A stretch of DNA of 64,000 nucleotides from Belnapia sp. F-4-1 (GCF_000802185.1 NZ_KN676113.1:1256607-1320606); one strand, 5' to 3'; shown: positions 1 through 11,019, counted from the stretch's first letter. The notes: generated by a model not told the origin, from the letters alone. Translations and numbers: made by a program.

Positions 1-190
1 GTCTGACTTCGCGATTGCGTGAGTCTGGTTTCCTGTCTGTCATACGCCTTGCGATAATCTTAACGGTATAAAATAAACTTCAGGTTGAGATACGATCATC
101 GTCACGGCTGCGCCCGGGCGCTTCCGCGAAACGCCCTGACAACCGGTCCCGGCTCGCCCAGACTGCCGTCGCACGACCGGAGGCCAGCCG

Positions 191-820
191 ATGATCCAGG
201 TCCACCACCTGAACAACTCCCGCTCCCAGCGCATCCTCTGGCTGCTGGAGGAGCTGGAGCTGCCCTATGAGGTCATCCGCTACGAGCGGGACCCGCAGAC
301 CATGCTCGCCCCGCCCCAGCTCCGCGCCATCCACCCGCTCGGCAAGTCCCCCGTGGTGGTCGAGGATGGCGAAACCGTCGCCGAGACCGGCGCCATCGTC
401 GAATACCTCCTGGAACGCCACGGCGCCGGCCGCCTCGCGCCGCCGTCCGGCACGCCGGCCCATCGGCGCCTTCGCTACTGGCTGCATTTCGCCGAGGGCT
501 CGGCGATGACGCCCCTGCTGGTGAAGCTCTACCTGACGCGGGTCGGCGAGGCGGCCGCACCCGTTCTCTCCCGCATCGAGACCAATATCACCGGCCTACT
601 CGACTACCTGGAAGCGGAGGTGGCGAAGGAGGGCCACTTCGCCGGCCCGGACTTCACCGCCGCCGATGTGATGATGAGCTTCCCGCTCGAGGTCGCCACC
701 GCCCGCGGCGGGCTGAATACCTCCCGCCCCGACCTGTTCGGCCTGCTTCGCAAGCTCCAGGCCCGCCCCGCCTATCGCCGGGCGCTGGAGCGCGGCGGCC
801 CCTACGCCTACGCCCCTTGA
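191..820 (+). CDS. Glutathione S-transferase family protein
   Basis: A 209-residue protein with the GST layout. The N-terminal thioredoxin-like half (about residues 1-78) contains the HPLGKSP turn with its cis-Pro region and the ETGAIVEYL glutathione-contact stretch. The second half is an all-helical C-terminal domain. The family conjugates glutathione to electrophiles or acts in redox chemistry in the cytosol; the substrate here cannot be told. The ATG at 191 follows a GGAGG-like site at 179-183 (cggagg). It stands alone ahead of a toxin-antitoxin pair, with no operon partner. The family is clear; the specific function is not. Confidence 0.88.
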   Translation: MIQVHHLNNSRSQRILWLLEELELPYEVIRYERDPQTMLAPPQLRAIHPLGKSPVVVEDGETVAETGAIVEYLLERHGAGRLAPPSGTPAHRRLRYWLHFAEGSAMTPLLVKLYLTRVGEAAAPVLSRIETNITGLLDYLEAEVAKEGHFAGPDFTAADVMMSFPLEVATARGGLNTSRPDLFGLLRKLQARPAYRRALERGGPYAYAP

Positions 821-828
821 CCTATCTG

Positions 829-861
829 GCTCCTTTGAGCATCTAATATGCTCAAAGGAGC
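829..861. promoter_or_regulatory. Perfect 14-bp inverted repeat over the ribosome-binding site of the Xre-RES module
   Basis: GCTCCTTTGAGCAT at 829-842 and ATGCTCAAAGGAGC at 848-861 are exact inverted copies around a 5-base centre (ctaat). The right arm contains the AAAGGAG ribosome-binding site for the ATG at 868. As DNA this is a likely operator for the HTH antitoxin. As RNA the hairpin would bury the ribosome-binding site of any read-through transcript from the upstream gene. The repeat is seen directly; both roles are inferred. Confidence 0.7.
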
Positions 862-867
862 AGCCGC

Positions 868-1323
868 ATGCATACCCACGCCATACCGGCCGGCCTGTCC
901 CATTATCTCCGCCTTTACCAGGCCTCCGCCGTCGAGCGGATCGAGATGATCAAGGCCGGCCTCTCCGCCAGCGAGGCCAAGCGCATTTTCGCCGACCTCG
1001 CCATTGGCCAGGGCGTTGCTCTCAAGGCGCTGCGCCTATCGCCTGCGACGGTGAACAAGAAGGCCAAGCAGGACGGGACCCTCTCCCCCGGCGAGAGCGA
1101 GCGCGTGCTCGGCATGGCGAAGCTGGTTGGCCAGCTGGAGGCAATGATCCAGGCCTCCGGCAACCCGGATGGGTTCGACGCCACTGCCTGGATGTCCCGC
1201 TGGCTCCAGGCGCCGCTACCCGCCCTCGGCGGCCGCCGCCCGATCGACCTGCTGGACACGATGGAAGGCCAGGCCCTCGTCTCCACCACCCTCGCCCAAA
1301 TGCAGAGCGGGGCCCATGCGTGA
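868..1323 (+). CDS. Xre/MbcA/ParS-type antitoxin (DUF2384)
   Basis: A 151-residue protein. The N-terminal half is a helical Xre-like DNA-binding region (about 15-85). It includes a KRIFADLAIGQ helix and an LRLSPATVNKKAKQDG helix-turn-helix-like segment. The C-terminal half matches the DUF2384 toxin-binding domain, with the characteristic LGGRRPIDLLDTMEG stretch at about 120-135. Such proteins neutralise RES-domain toxins and repress their own operon. The gene ends in a GTGA overlap with the RES gene and starts just inside a perfect palindrome that is a plausible operator. Confidence 0.85.
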   Translation: MHTHAIPAGLSHYLRLYQASAVERIEMIKAGLSASEAKRIFADLAIGQGVALKALRLSPATVNKKAKQDGTLSPGESERVLGMAKLVGQLEAMIQASGNPDGFDATAWMSRWLQAPLPALGGRRPIDLLDTMEGQALVSTTLAQMQSGAHA

Positions 1324-1796
1324 GCCGCACCGCCTGGCGGATCGCGACCGACACGCCCGACTACGAGGCCGATGACCTTTCCGGTGCCGGCGCCAAGCAG
1401 AGCGGTGGCCGCTGGAACGAGCGCGGCCTGCCTATGCTCTATGCCTCGGAGAACCGCGCCCTCGCCTGCCTGGAGACGGTCGTCCACCTGAATGCCGGCG
1501 GCCTCCCCTTCAACCGCTACCTGGTCGAGATCGCCATCCCCGAGGCTCTGTGGGCAGCCGCGCAGCAGGAGACGCCGGCCAGCCTGCCGGTCGGCTGGGA
1601 TGCCCAGCCCGCCGGACGCGCCAGCATCGCCTTCGGCACGCAGTGGCTCCGCTCCAGCCGCTCCGCCCTGCTGATCCTCCCCTCGGCCATCGTGCCGGAG
1701 GAGCGGAACATCCTGATCAACCCCCAGCATCCGGCAAGCGCCGGCATCGCCGCCCGCAAGATCCGGCGGTGGCTCTATGACGCGAGGCTTGCGTAA
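1320..1796 (+). CDS. RES-domain toxin (NAD+-degrading type)
   Basis: A 158-residue RES-family protein starting at a GTG that overlaps the antitoxin stop (GTGA), so the two are translationally coupled. The family's Arg, Glu and Ser landmarks are visible: GGRWNERG near residue 30, ASENRALACLE near 45-55, and SALLILPSAIVPEERN near 115-130. It has the usual NPQHP near the C-terminus. Characterised relatives (MbcT, ParT) are ADP-ribosyltransferase-fold enzymes that destroy NAD+ or modify PRPP synthetase. The cytosolic poison role is taken from the family. The gene looks intact. Confidence 0.87.
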   Translation: MSRTAWRIATDTPDYEADDLSGAGAKQSGGRWNERGLPMLYASENRALACLETVVHLNAGGLPFNRYLVEIAIPEALWAAAQQETPASLPVGWDAQPAGRASIAFGTQWLRSSRSALLILPSAIVPEERNILINPQHPASAGIAARKIRRWLYDARLA

Positions 1797-1876
1797 ACCA
1801 CACTCACCCCGTTGCCCTGGCTTCCCGCAGCGACTACCTGACGCGGGACAGTTCCCCTCATTTCGCAAAGACAGGC

Positions 1877-2482
1877 ATGAGCGATCCAACCGACCTGCCG
1901 CCGGGCACTGCGCCGGCGGATACCCAAGCCGCGGCCCCGGCCACCGAAGCCGAGGCGAGCCCCGACCAGTCCCCGCCCAACAGCTTCGCCGAGCGCATCG
2001 CCGCGCTGGAGGCCGAGGTCGCCCAGTTCCGCGACCGCTGGATGCGCGCCGAGGCGGAGACGCAGAACCTCCGCGCCCGCACCCAGCGCGAGGTGGCGGA
2101 CGCCCGCAACTACGCGATCCAGAAGTTCGCGGGTGACGTGGTGGAAGCCGCGCAGAACCTCCGCCGCGGCCTCGAGGCCCTGCCCGCCCCGCGCGAGGGC
2201 GAGGACCCGCTGCTGGCAAAGCTCCGCGAGGGCTTCGAGGGCGTCGAGCGCAGCTTCATCGGCATGCTGGAGCGCCACGGCATCCAGCGCCAGGAAGCGC
2301 AGGGCCAGCCCTTCGACCCGGCGCTGCACCAGGCGATGGCCGAGCAGCCCGCGCCCGACGGCGTCGCCCCCGGCACCGTGATCCAGGCCTGGACCCCGGC
2401 CTGGACGCTGAACGGTCGCCTGCTGAAGCCGGCCATGGTCGTCGTCGCGGCCGGCGGCTCCGCCAGCGCCTCGGCCGCCTAA
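1877..2482 (+). CDS. grpE: Nucleotide exchange factor GrpE
   Basis: A 201-residue GrpE, the ADP-release factor of the DnaK chaperone. An acidic Pro/Ala-rich N-terminus (1-35) leads into the long dimerisation helix (about 36-80: ERIAALEAEVAQFRDRW, then NLRARTQREVADARNYAIQ). A C-terminal beta-domain follows with the family's HQAMAEQP and GTVIQ segments, ending near LKPAMVVVA. It lies 195 bases upstream of dnaK on the same strand, the usual alphaproteobacterial order. The ATG at 1877 gives the expected family length. Confidence 0.96.
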   Translation: MSDPTDLPPGTAPADTQAAAPATEAEASPDQSPPNSFAERIAALEAEVAQFRDRWMRAEAETQNLRARTQREVADARNYAIQKFAGDVVEAAQNLRRGLEALPAPREGEDPLLAKLREGFEGVERSFIGMLERHGIQRQEAQGQPFDPALHQAMAEQPAPDGVAPGTVIQAWTPAWTLNGRLLKPAMVVVAAGGSASASAA

Positions 2483-2508
2483 AATTTAGCCAGAGCCAGG
2501 CCAGGGGG

Positions 2509-2537
2509 CTTGTCCTGCCCCTGGCCGGGCCATACAT
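2509..2537 (+). promoter_or_regulatory. Possible heat-shock (sigma-32 type) promoter for dnaK
   Basis: CTTGTC at 2509-2514 is followed after 15 bases by CCATACAT at 2530-2537. This resembles the RpoH pattern of CTTG in the -35 and CCAT-like bases in the -10 element. It sits in the 195-base gap between grpE and dnaK, about 140 bases ahead of the dnaK start. RpoH control of dnaK is established in alphaproteobacteria; this particular match is partial and judged by eye. Confidence 0.35.
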
Positions 2538-2677
2538 CGGGACCGTCGCCGGAAGCATTCCGGCAATATTCCCATCCGAAGATCGCCCGCGCCCCAGGCA
2601 CGGGCAGGGTCAGTTCAAGGGGACGGGTGCGGTGCCATGTCAGGGCCGCCCTCGCCCGCCGCAGAGGAGAAGTACGG

Positions 2678-4606
<1,929 letters not shown>

Positions 4607-4618
4607 GCCGGACTCGTA

Positions 4619-4695
4619 CCCGGCCCCAAGGGATGCTCCTGGGGGCCGGGTCCGTCGGAGTTCGGGCCCGGGGACTAGCTCCTCCGGGCCCTTTT
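4619..4695 (+). terminator. Two stem-loops after dnaK, the second with a T-run
   Basis: The first hairpin pairs CCCGGCCCC (4619-4627) with GGGGCCGGG (4642-4650). The second pairs GGGCCCGG (4664-4671) with CCGGGCCC (4684-4691) and runs straight into TTTT at 4692-4695, the form of an intrinsic terminator. It lies between dnaK and dnaJ, so it may lower dnaJ expression relative to dnaK rather than end the operon. Confidence 0.65.
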
Positions 4696-4729
4696 CGCTG
4701 CACCTTCCTCAGGGGATGTCGCCCCGGCC

Positions 4730-5881
4730 ATGGCGAAGCGGGATTTTTACGAAGTGCTCGGCGTCTCGCGCGAGGCGAGCGAGGACGAGATGAAGAAGGC
4801 CTATCGCAAGCTGGCGATGGCCTATCACCCTGACCGCAACCAGGGTGACAAGGAAGCCGAGGCCAAGTTCAAGGAGCTGAACGAGGCCTACGACGTCCTG
4901 AAGGATGCCGAGAAGCGCGCGGCCTATGACCGCTTTGGCCATGCCGCCTTCGAGGGCGGCGGCGGTCCGGGCGCGGGCGGCGGTGGGGGCAACCCCTTCG
5001 GCGCCGGCTTCGAGGACATCTTCGAGGAGATGTTCGGCCGCTTCGGCGGCGGGGGCGGACGGGGCCGGCAGCGCCAAGCCTCCGGCCGCGGCGCCGACCT
5101 CCGCACCACGGTCGAGATCAGCCTGGAGGAGGCCTTCGGCGGCACCAAGTCGACGGTGCGCGTGCCGAGCAGCGTCTCCTGCGAGGCCTGCAACGGCACC
5201 GGCGCCGAGGCCGGCTCCACCGCGGCCCAGACCTGCCCCACCTGCCAGGGCGCCGGCAAGGTCCGCGCCCAGCAGGGCTTCTTCCTGATCGAGCGCACCT
5301 GCCCCACCTGCGGCGGCCAGGGCAAGATCATCAAGAACCCCTGCAAGGTCTGCCAGGGCGCCGGCCGCGTGCAGCGCGACCGCAACCTCAACGTCTCCAT
5401 CCCGGCGGGCGTCGAGGACGGCACCCGCATCCGCCTCGCGGGTGAGGGCGAGGCCGGGCTGCGCGGCGCCCCGGCGGGTGACCTCTATGTCGATATCGGC
5501 ATCCGCCAGCACCCGATCTTCCAGCGGGACGGCGCCAACATCTTCGTCCGCGTTCCCTTGCGGATGACGCAGGCGGCGCTCGGCGGCGCGGTGGAGGTGC
5601 CGGTGATCGATGGCGGCCGCGCCCGCGTCACCATCCCGGCCGGCACACAGGCGGGGGACCAGTTCCGCCTGCGCGCCAAGGGCTTCTCCGTCCTCCGTAG
5701 CGCGGCGCGGGGCGACATGTATGTCCAGGTCTCGGTCGAGACGCCGCAGAACCTCAGCAAGCGCCAGCGCGAATTGCTGGAGGAATTCGAGGCCGAGGCC
5801 GCCAAGGGGGGTCGCACCAGCCCCGAGAGCGAGGGATTCTTTGCCAAGGTGAAAGAGTTCTGGGACGGGCTGGCGCGTTGA
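4730..5881 (+). CDS. dnaJ: Chaperone protein DnaJ
   Basis: A 383-residue class I J-protein that stimulates the DnaK ATPase and delivers substrates. The J-domain (1-70) has the HPD triad in AYHPDRN. A Gly/Phe-rich linker (about 75-120) follows. Four zinc-binding CxxCxGxG repeats come next ([32 protein letters not shown]; roughly 145-215). The C-terminal substrate domains finish the protein. It is 123 bases downstream of dnaK behind a possible terminator. Confidence 0.97.
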   Translation: MAKRDFYEVLGVSREASEDEMKKAYRKLAMAYHPDRNQGDKEAEAKFKELNEAYDVLKDAEKRAAYDRFGHAAFEGGGGPGAGGGGGNPFGAGFEDIFEEMFGRFGGGGGRGRQRQASGRGADLRTTVEISLEEAFGGTKSTVRVPSSVSCEACNGTGAEAGSTAAQTCPTCQGAGKVRAQQGFFLIERTCPTCGGQGKIIKNPCKVCQGAGRVQRDRNLNVSIPAGVEDGTRIRLAGEGEAGLRGAPAGDLYVDIGIRQHPIFQRDGANIFVRVPLRMTQAALGGAVEVPVIDGGRARVTIPAGTQAGDQFRLRAKGFSVLRSAARGDMYVQVSVETPQNLSKRQRELLEEFEAEAAKGGRTSPESEGFFAKVKEFWDGLAR

Positions 5882-5911
5882 CGCTGGTGTGATTGGCGCT
5901 TGGGAAATGAT

Positions 5912-5934
5912 TCGGCTGCGGGAACCGCAGCCGA
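5912..5934. terminator. Strong stem-loop after dnaJ
   Basis: TCGGCTGCGG (5912-5921) pairs exactly with CCGCAGCCGA (5925-5934) around a GAA loop, 31 bases after the dnaJ stop. No T-run follows, so it may be an mRNA-end stabiliser rather than a classical intrinsic terminator. Confidence 0.5.
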
Positions 5935-6050
5935 TTCGCGGCGTTCTCCCAACTGACCGCCGCACTTCCCCCCAATCGGCGGTCTAGGCAGGCGGCGGCG
6001 CGCACTGGTCCCAGCGCACCGCCGCCCGCCCCCCCTCCCCACGATAGGAG

Positions 6051-6455
6051 ATGCCGATGGCCACCAGCCCCGTGGCCCCTGGTGTGGCAATCGAGGAAAC
6101 CGCCCAGCTTATCGCCGCAGGCAAGGTCGGCGGCACGCCCGTCTTCAACCGGCGTGGCGAGCGGCTTGGCACTGTCGAGGATGTTATGCTGGACAAGCGC
6201 TCCGGCCGTGTCGCCTATGCCGTGATGGCCTTCGGCGGCTTCCTCGGCATCGGTGAGCGCTACCATCCCCTCCCCTGGTCCATGCTGCGTTACGATGTGG
6301 ACCTTGGCGGCTATGTGGTCGACCTCGACCGCGATCAGCTGGAGGGTGCCCCGAGCTATGCCGCGGCCGACGAGGTCGATTGGGCCGACCGGCAGTGGGG
6401 CCAGCGCGTTTCGGACTACTACGGCGTCCGCCCCTACTGGTCCGAGGTCCCCTGA
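6051..6455 (+). CDS. PRC-barrel domain protein
   Basis: A 134-residue protein with a single PRC-barrel domain at about 25-90 (GTPVFNRRGERLGTVEDVMLD, with AVMAFGGFLGIGERYHPLPW after it). This fold is found in RimM, photosynthetic reaction centre H subunits and many small stress-linked proteins of alphaproteobacteria. There is no signal peptide or membrane segment. A YGVRPYW-type tail closes it. It sits alone between dnaJ and dapB. The domain is clear; the cellular role is unknown. Confidence 0.85.
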   Translation: MPMATSPVAPGVAIEETAQLIAAGKVGGTPVFNRRGERLGTVEDVMLDKRSGRVAYAVMAFGGFLGIGERYHPLPWSMLRYDVDLGGYVVDLDRDQLEGAPSYAAADEVDWADRQWGQRVSDYYGVRPYWSEVP

Positions 6456-6500
6456 CCTGACCATCTGGACGGGCGTCCGCCGCCCGGCCAAAGTCACCCC

Positions 6501-7241
6501 ATGTCCATTCGTATCGGCATCGCCGGCATCACCGGCCGCATGGGGCGGCTCCTTACCGAGGAAGTCGCCGCCGCCGGCGCCATCCTCTCCGGTGGCCTCC
6601 GCCGGGGCGAACCCGCCGCGCCGCTCTTCGCCGCCAGCGACGTCATCATAGACTTCACCAACGCCGCCACGGCCGGGGCCCATGCCGCTGCGGCCGTCGC
6701 CGCCGGCACTCCCCTCGTCCTTGGCTCCTCCGGCCTGTCAACGGCACAAGAAGCCGTCCTCGCCGAAGCCGCACGCTCCGTCCCCATCGTCTACGCCGCC
6801 AACTTCGCCACCGGGGTGAACCTCGTCCTCGCCATGGCCGAGCGCATGGCAGCCGCGCTGCCTGCCGAGCAATACGATGCCGAGATCCTCGAGATGCACC
6901 ATCGGCAGAAGGTGGACTCCCCCTCCGGCACCGCCATAGCGCTCGGGCGCGCCGTCGCCCGCGGCCGCGGCACGACGCTGGAGGAAGCGGGCACCGAGAG
7001 TGGCCGAGATGGCCATTGCGGCGCGCGGGGGACTGGCATCATCGGCTTCGCCGCGCTCCGTGGTGGCCAGATCATTGGCGAGCACAGCCTGATCTTCGCT
7101 GCCGGTGCCGAGCAGATCGTCCTCACCCATCGCAGCTTCGACCGCCGCGCCTATGCGACGGGCGCCGTCCGCGCCGCTCTCTGGCTGCGGGGCCGCACCC
7201 CCGGCCTCTACGACATGAAGCACGTCCTGGGGATGGCCTGA
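6501..7241 (+). CDS. dapB: 4-hydroxy-tetrahydrodipicolinate reductase
   Basis: A 246-residue DapB, which reduces hydroxy-tetrahydrodipicolinate with NAD(P)H in lysine and diaminopimelate synthesis. The N-terminal Rossmann motif GIAGITGRMGR is at 5-15. The catalytic signature EMHHRQKVDSPSGTA is near 133-147, holding the conserved His pair and Lys. The C-terminal half carries the expected GEHSLIF and THRSFDR segments. Length is slightly short for the family but typical for this lineage. It reads toward metK in a run of housekeeping genes. Confidence 0.95.
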   Translation: MSIRIGIAGITGRMGRLLTEEVAAAGAILSGGLRRGEPAAPLFAASDVIIDFTNAATAGAHAAAAVAAGTPLVLGSSGLSTAQEAVLAEAARSVPIVYAANFATGVNLVLAMAERMAAALPAEQYDAEILEMHHRQKVDSPSGTAIALGRAVARGRGTTLEEAGTESGRDGHCGARGTGIIGFAALRGGQIIGEHSLIFAAGAEQIVLTHRSFDRRAYATGAVRAALWLRGRTPGLYDMKHVLGMA

Positions 7242-7387
7242 ACGATATCGCAACAAGCTGTGTTGTGAAGCCTGCCCCTTCCGCTTGACCCCCTGCCCCC
7301 TGCCTGCGACACACGCGCGCCCCGATCGGGGACAGCCAGGCCGGGGTCTGCCGGACCGTTACCCGCGACAAGAGGCCGAACCAAGCC

Positions 7388-8575
7388 ATGCGCGACAAGG
7401 GCGAATACCTTTTCACCTCTGAATCCGTGTCCGAAGGCCACCCCGACAAGGTCGCCGACCGGATCTCCGACACGGTGATCGATGCCTTCCTGGCCGCCGA
7501 TCCCTATGCCCGCGTCGCCTGCGAGACGCTCGTCACCACCAACCGCATCGTCCTCGCCGGCGAAGTGCGCGGTCCTGACGGGGTCATGGAGAGCCTCGAG
7601 GAGAAGATCCGCGCCGCGGTGAAGGACATCGGCTACGACCAGGACGGCTTCTCCTGGCGCCATGCCGAGTTCCAGAACTACCTGCACGGCCAGTCCGCCG
7701 ACATCGCGGTCGGCGTGGACGCCGCCGGCAACAAGGACGAGGGCGCCGGCGACCAGGGCATCATGTTCGGCTACGCGACGAACGAGACGCCCGACCTGAT
7801 GCCCGCGCCGCTGCTCTACGCGCACCAGATCCTGCGCAGGATGGCGGCCTACCGGAAGGCCGGCGACGCGCGCGCGAAGGGCCTGGAGCCGGATGCGAAG
7901 TCCCAGGTCACCCTGCGCTACGTCGGCGGCAAGCCGGTCGGCGTCACCTGCGTCGTCGTCTCGACGCAGCATGTCGAGGGCATGGAGCAGGCCGAGATCA
8001 AGGAGCTGATCCGCCCAATCGTGAAGGACGTGCTCCCGGCCGGCTGGGAGGTGCCTGAGGCCGAGTTCTACGTGAACCCGACCGGCAAGTTCGTCATCGG
8101 CGGGCCGGACGGCGACACCGGCCTGACGGGCCGCAAGATCATCGTCGACACCTATGGCGGCGCGGCCCCGCATGGCGGCGGCGCGTTCAGCGGCAAGGAC
8201 CCGACCAAGGTGGACCGCTCGGCCGCCTATGCCGCCCGCTACGTGGCGAAGAACGTGGTCGCGGCCGGCCTTGCTGACCGCTGCACCATCCAGGTCTCCT
8301 ACGCCATCGGCGTCTCCAAGCCGCTCTCGGTCTATTTCGACCTGCACGGCACGGGGAAGGACATCGACGAGACGAAGCTCGCCGCCGTGGTCCAGGACCT
8401 GGTGAACCTCTCCCCCCGCGGCATCCGCGAGATGCTGCGCATGAACCGCCCGATCTATGCGGTGACCAGCGCCTACGGCCATTTCGGCCAGACGCCGGAC
8501 CTCACGGCTGACACCTTCACCTGGGAGCGGACGGACATCCTCGCCCCGGAGCTGAAGCGCGCCTTCGGCCGCTGA
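7388..8575 (+). CDS. metK: S-adenosylmethionine synthase
   Basis: A 395-residue MetK, making S-adenosylmethionine from methionine and ATP. It shows the family start [20 protein letters not shown] in two overlapping blocks, the [12 protein letters not shown] motif near 118-130, and the glycine-rich [16 protein letters not shown] loop near 259-275. The 146 bases upstream, after dapB, are C-rich and contain a CCCCGATCGGGG palindrome at 7320-7331. I could not match this leader to a SAM riboswitch by eye. A strong terminator follows. Confidence 0.97.
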   Translation: MRDKGEYLFTSESVSEGHPDKVADRISDTVIDAFLAADPYARVACETLVTTNRIVLAGEVRGPDGVMESLEEKIRAAVKDIGYDQDGFSWRHAEFQNYLHGQSADIAVGVDAAGNKDEGAGDQGIMFGYATNETPDLMPAPLLYAHQILRRMAAYRKAGDARAKGLEPDAKSQVTLRYVGGKPVGVTCVVVSTQHVEGMEQAEIKELIRPIVKDVLPAGWEVPEAEFYVNPTGKFVIGGPDGDTGLTGRKIIVDTYGGAAPHGGGAFSGKDPTKVDRSAAYAARYVAKNVVAAGLADRCTIQVSYAIGVSKPLSVYFDLHGTGKDIDETKLAAVVQDLVNLSPRGIREMLRMNRPIYAVTSAYGHFGQTPDLTADTFTWERTDILAPELKRAFGR

Positions 8576-8599
8576 ACCTTCGCCATTGACCGCGACTTG

Positions 8600-8628
8600 G
8601 GGGTGGTGCCACGGCACCACCCCTTTTT
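8600..8628 (+). terminator. Intrinsic terminator of metK
   Basis: GGGGTGGTGC (8600-8609) pairs exactly with GCACCACCCC (8614-8623) around CACG, followed by TTTTT at 8624-8628. The stop codon of metK is 25 bases upstream. The T-run touches the first possible start of trmB. Confidence 0.85.
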
Positions 8629-8644
8629 CATGGCAGGATCGCCG

Positions 8645-9358
8645 ATGACCGCCGACCGCCCGCCACTCGCCGAGGGCATCCCCGACCGGCTTTACGGCCG
8701 CCGCCGCGGCCACCCGCTCCGCCCGCGCCAGCAGCGCCTGCTGGACGAGACCCTGCCCCGCCTCCGCCTCTCGCCTGAGCAGGCCGCCGACCCGCGCGCT
8801 GCCTTTAGCGCGCCCGTTACCGCCCTCTGGCTCGAAATCGGCTTCGGCGGCGGCGAGCACAGCTTGGCCCAGATCAAGACCAACCCCACGGTCGGCTACA
8901 TCGCCTCCGAGGTTTTCGAGAATGGCCTCTGCTCCCTGCTGACCACCCTGGTCCCGGAGGGCGAGGAAGCCACCGCCCCGCTGCCCGGCCATCTCCGCCT
9001 CTGGCCGCAGGATGCCCGCCACCTGCTGGGCCTGCTGCCGGAGGGTGCGCTCGACCGCCTCTTCCTGCTCTTCCCCGACCCCTGGCCGAAGGCCCGCCAC
9101 GCCAAGCGCCGCTTCGTCAACCCGACGCTGCTGCCGCTGGTCGCTCGCGCCCTCCGCCCCGGCGCCGAATGGCGCATCGCCAGCGATGACCCGACCTATC
9201 AGGCCTGGGTCGCCGAGGTCATGGCCGAGCAGACGCTCTTCGACGTCCCCCCGCCCGCCACCGCTCGCCCCGAGGGCTGGCCCGGCACCCGCTACGAGGC
9301 CAAGGCGCTCCGCGAGGGCCGCAGCCCGCTCTACTGGAGCCTGACACGGCGCGGGTGA
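8645..9358 (+). CDS. trmB: tRNA (guanine-N7-)-methyltransferase
   Basis: A 237-residue SAM-dependent enzyme that methylates G46 in the variable loop of tRNA. The SAM-binding motif [10 protein letters not shown] is near 62-71. The TrmB signature [18 protein letters not shown] is near 140-157, followed by VNPTLLPL. The start at 8645 (MTADRP) is preferred; ATG 8630 is also possible but overlaps the metK terminator edge. Its stop overlaps the start of the next gene (GTGATG). Confidence 0.93.
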   Translation: MTADRPPLAEGIPDRLYGRRRGHPLRPRQQRLLDETLPRLRLSPEQAADPRAAFSAPVTALWLEIGFGGGEHSLAQIKTNPTVGYIASEVFENGLCSLLTTLVPEGEEATAPLPGHLRLWPQDARHLLGLLPEGALDRLFLLFPDPWPKARHAKRRFVNPTLLPLVARALRPGAEWRIASDDPTYQAWVAEVMAEQTLFDVPPPATARPEGWPGTRYEAKALREGRSPLYWSLTRRG

Positions 9359-10368
9359 TGCTCCGCTTCCTCACCCTCGCCTGTCTCTTCGCAACCGCCG
9401 CCGCGGCCCAGCCTGCGCCCAACCAGGTCCATCCCATCGGGAGGCCGCTCCCCGTCCCTCCCGGCATCGCTTGGCAGGCCGAGGACGAGTCCGGCCACCT
9501 CATCCCTGCGCCAGAGGGCATCCTCCCACCCGGCGGCTGGTACCGCCTGCTCCGCCGCGAGGCGGACGGCACCACCTCCCCGCTCGGCGGCCGCTTCGCC
9601 GTCGGCCTCGTGGTGATCGTCACCGGCCAGTCCCAGGCAAGCTCCCTCTTCGCCACCGCCCCGGCCGCGGCCGGCGCCTTCCCCGCCGGGTTGGACGATC
9701 CACCGGCCCCGCCCCTCGCCGCCATGCTCCCCGACGAGGCGACGGGTTGGACCACGGCTGTCGCCCCGCTCGGCGCCCGCCTCCTGCTCGCCGAGCTAGC
9801 GCGGCATCTCGGCCCCGGCATTCCGCTTGGCCTCGTCAATGCCGCCTGGGGCAACAGCAGCGCCGCCATGCTTGCCGATCCCGCCACCCCGGCCGGTGCC
9901 CGCCTCCAGCGGATGGCGGCGCTGCCCGCCTCCGCCGCCCTCATTCTCGCCCATGGCACGACAGATGCCCTCGCCGGCACCCCACCCGATTCCTATGCCG
10001 AGCGCCTCACCGCCGTCGTCGCCACTCTCCACGCTGGCTCGACGGGAATGCCCATCCTCCTCGCCCCGCTCCCGCCGCTGCTCGGCCGCACAACCCTGCT
10101 CGGCAGCGGCAGGCTGGCGATGCTCCTGCCCAGCCTCGCCCGCCGCCAGCCCCTCGACCCGGACCTCGCCCGCCATGCGGAGGCGATCCGCGCGGCCCAG
10201 GCCGGCCTCGGCCTCTCCTCCGGCGGCGCGATGGACGGCATCCTCCCGGGCCTCGACGGCATCCACTGGACGGAGGCGGGTGTCCGCCAGGCCGCCCGCG
10301 AGGCCGCCGCCGCCCTTGCCGCCACCCTGCGCGCAGCCGCTTGCACCCGCGCTGGCGGATGCCTATAA
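9358..10368 (+). CDS. Secreted SGNH/sialate-O-acetylesterase-like protein
   Basis: About 336 residues. The N-terminal signal peptide ([17 protein letters not shown], cut near residue 18) predicts export. The block [13 protein letters not shown] near 90 has the GQSN-like nucleophile context of sialate-O-acetylesterase/SGNH hydrolases. A late [16 protein letters not shown] near 305-320 supplies the D/G-x-x-H pair typical of the fold. The start at 9358 overlaps the trmB stop; a GTG at 9355 would add one residue. The target (acetylated glycan or other ester) is unknown. Confidence 0.6.
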   Translation: MLRFLTLACLFATAAAAQPAPNQVHPIGRPLPVPPGIAWQAEDESGHLIPAPEGILPPGGWYRLLRREADGTTSPLGGRFAVGLVVIVTGQSQASSLFATAPAAAGAFPAGLDDPPAPPLAAMLPDEATGWTTAVAPLGARLLLAELARHLGPGIPLGLVNAAWGNSSAAMLADPATPAGARLQRMAALPASAALILAHGTTDALAGTPPDSYAERLTAVVATLHAGSTGMPILLAPLPPLLGRTTLLGSGRLAMLLPSLARRQPLDPDLARHAEAIRAAQAGLGLSSGGAMDGILPGLDGIHWTEAGVRQAAREAAAALAATLRAAACTRAGGCL

Positions 10369-10369
10369 T
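10341..10369 (+). promoter_or_regulatory. Sigma-70-type promoter of the rimP-nusA operon
   Basis: A perfect TATAAT at 10364-10369 has TTGCAC 17 bases upstream (10341-10346). It overlaps the stop of the preceding gene and lies about 60 bases ahead of rimP. A consensus -10 box is rare in DNA this GC-rich, which adds weight. Confidence 0.6.
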
Positions 10370-10400
10370 CCCGGCAGATAACCTCATCCGCTCTCAGGGG

Positions 10401-10426
10401 GGTGGCCTTCACGGGCCGCCTTTTTT
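10401..10426 (+). terminator. Leader hairpin with T-run ahead of rimP (attenuator or terminator)
   Basis: GGTGGCC (10401-10407) pairs with GGCCGCC (10414-10420) with one G-T wobble, then TTTTTT (10421-10426). It lies downstream of the TATAAT box and only 4 bases before the rimP start. It may therefore attenuate the operon rather than end the upstream gene. Confidence 0.55.
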
Positions 10427-10430
10427 GTTT

Positions 10431-11015
10431 TTGTCGACCGAACGACCGCAGCACGAAGGCCTCGAGGCCCGCATCGCCGATGCGGTGGCGCCCACCATCG
10501 AACATATGGGCTACGAGCTCGTGCGCGTGCAGGTCAGCGGCAAGGAGCGCCCGGTCGTGCAGATCATGGCCGACCGCGCCGATGGCGCCCCCTTTCGCGT
10601 CGAGGATTGCGAGGCGATCAGCCATGCCGTCGGCGCCGTGCTCGATGTCGAGGACCCGATCAAGGGCGAATGGTCGCTCGAAGTGTCCTCCGCCGGCATC
10701 GACCGGCCGCTGACCCGCACCAAGGACTGGGTGAACTACGCCGGCCACCTCGCCACCATGGAGCTGATGATCCCGCAGGACGGCCGCCGCCGCTTCCGCG
10801 GCACCATCCTCGGGGCCGATGCCGAGACTGTCCGCATGCGCCTCGACGAGGGCACCGACATCGCCGTGTCCCGCAGCAACATCCGCCGCGCCAAGCTTGT
10901 GCTGACCGATGCCCTGATCGAGGCCACCGCCGCCGCGGCCGGCCTGCCTGACCAGGAAGAACCGGATGCCGGTGATCCGGCACCCGAAGCCCCCAAGCCC
11001 GCCAGGAGGAACTAG
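10431..11015 (+). CDS. rimP: Ribosome maturation factor RimP
   Basis: A 194-residue RimP, needed for assembly of the 30S subunit. The fold landmarks [11 protein letters not shown] (about 24-34), [14 protein letters not shown] and [14 protein letters not shown]-like [14 protein letters not shown] are clear. I chose the TTG at 10431 because it begins at the family's conserved N-terminus ([14 protein letters not shown]). The ATG at 10363 would put the promoter -10 box and the leader hairpin inside the gene. It is the first gene of the nusA operon. Confidence 0.93.
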   Translation: MSTERPQHEGLEARIADAVAPTIEHMGYELVRVQVSGKERPVVQIMADRADGAPFRVEDCEAISHAVGAVLDVEDPIKGEWSLEVSSAGIDRPLTRTKDWVNYAGHLATMELMIPQDGRRRFRGTILGADAETVRMRLDEGTDIAVSRSNIRRAKLVLTDALIEATAAAAGLPDQEEPDAGDPAPEAPKPARRN

Positions 11016-11019
11016 CGCC

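Noticed and set aside
80-487. Long minus-strand frames opposite gst
   Set aside because: They are Arg/Gly/Ala-rich mirror frames of a well-supported gene, with no family match.
7242-7387. SAM-sensing riboswitch ahead of metK
   Set aside because: The leader is C-rich with one short palindrome. I could not fit it to a known SAM or SAH motif by eye, so I do not call it; a covariance search would decide.
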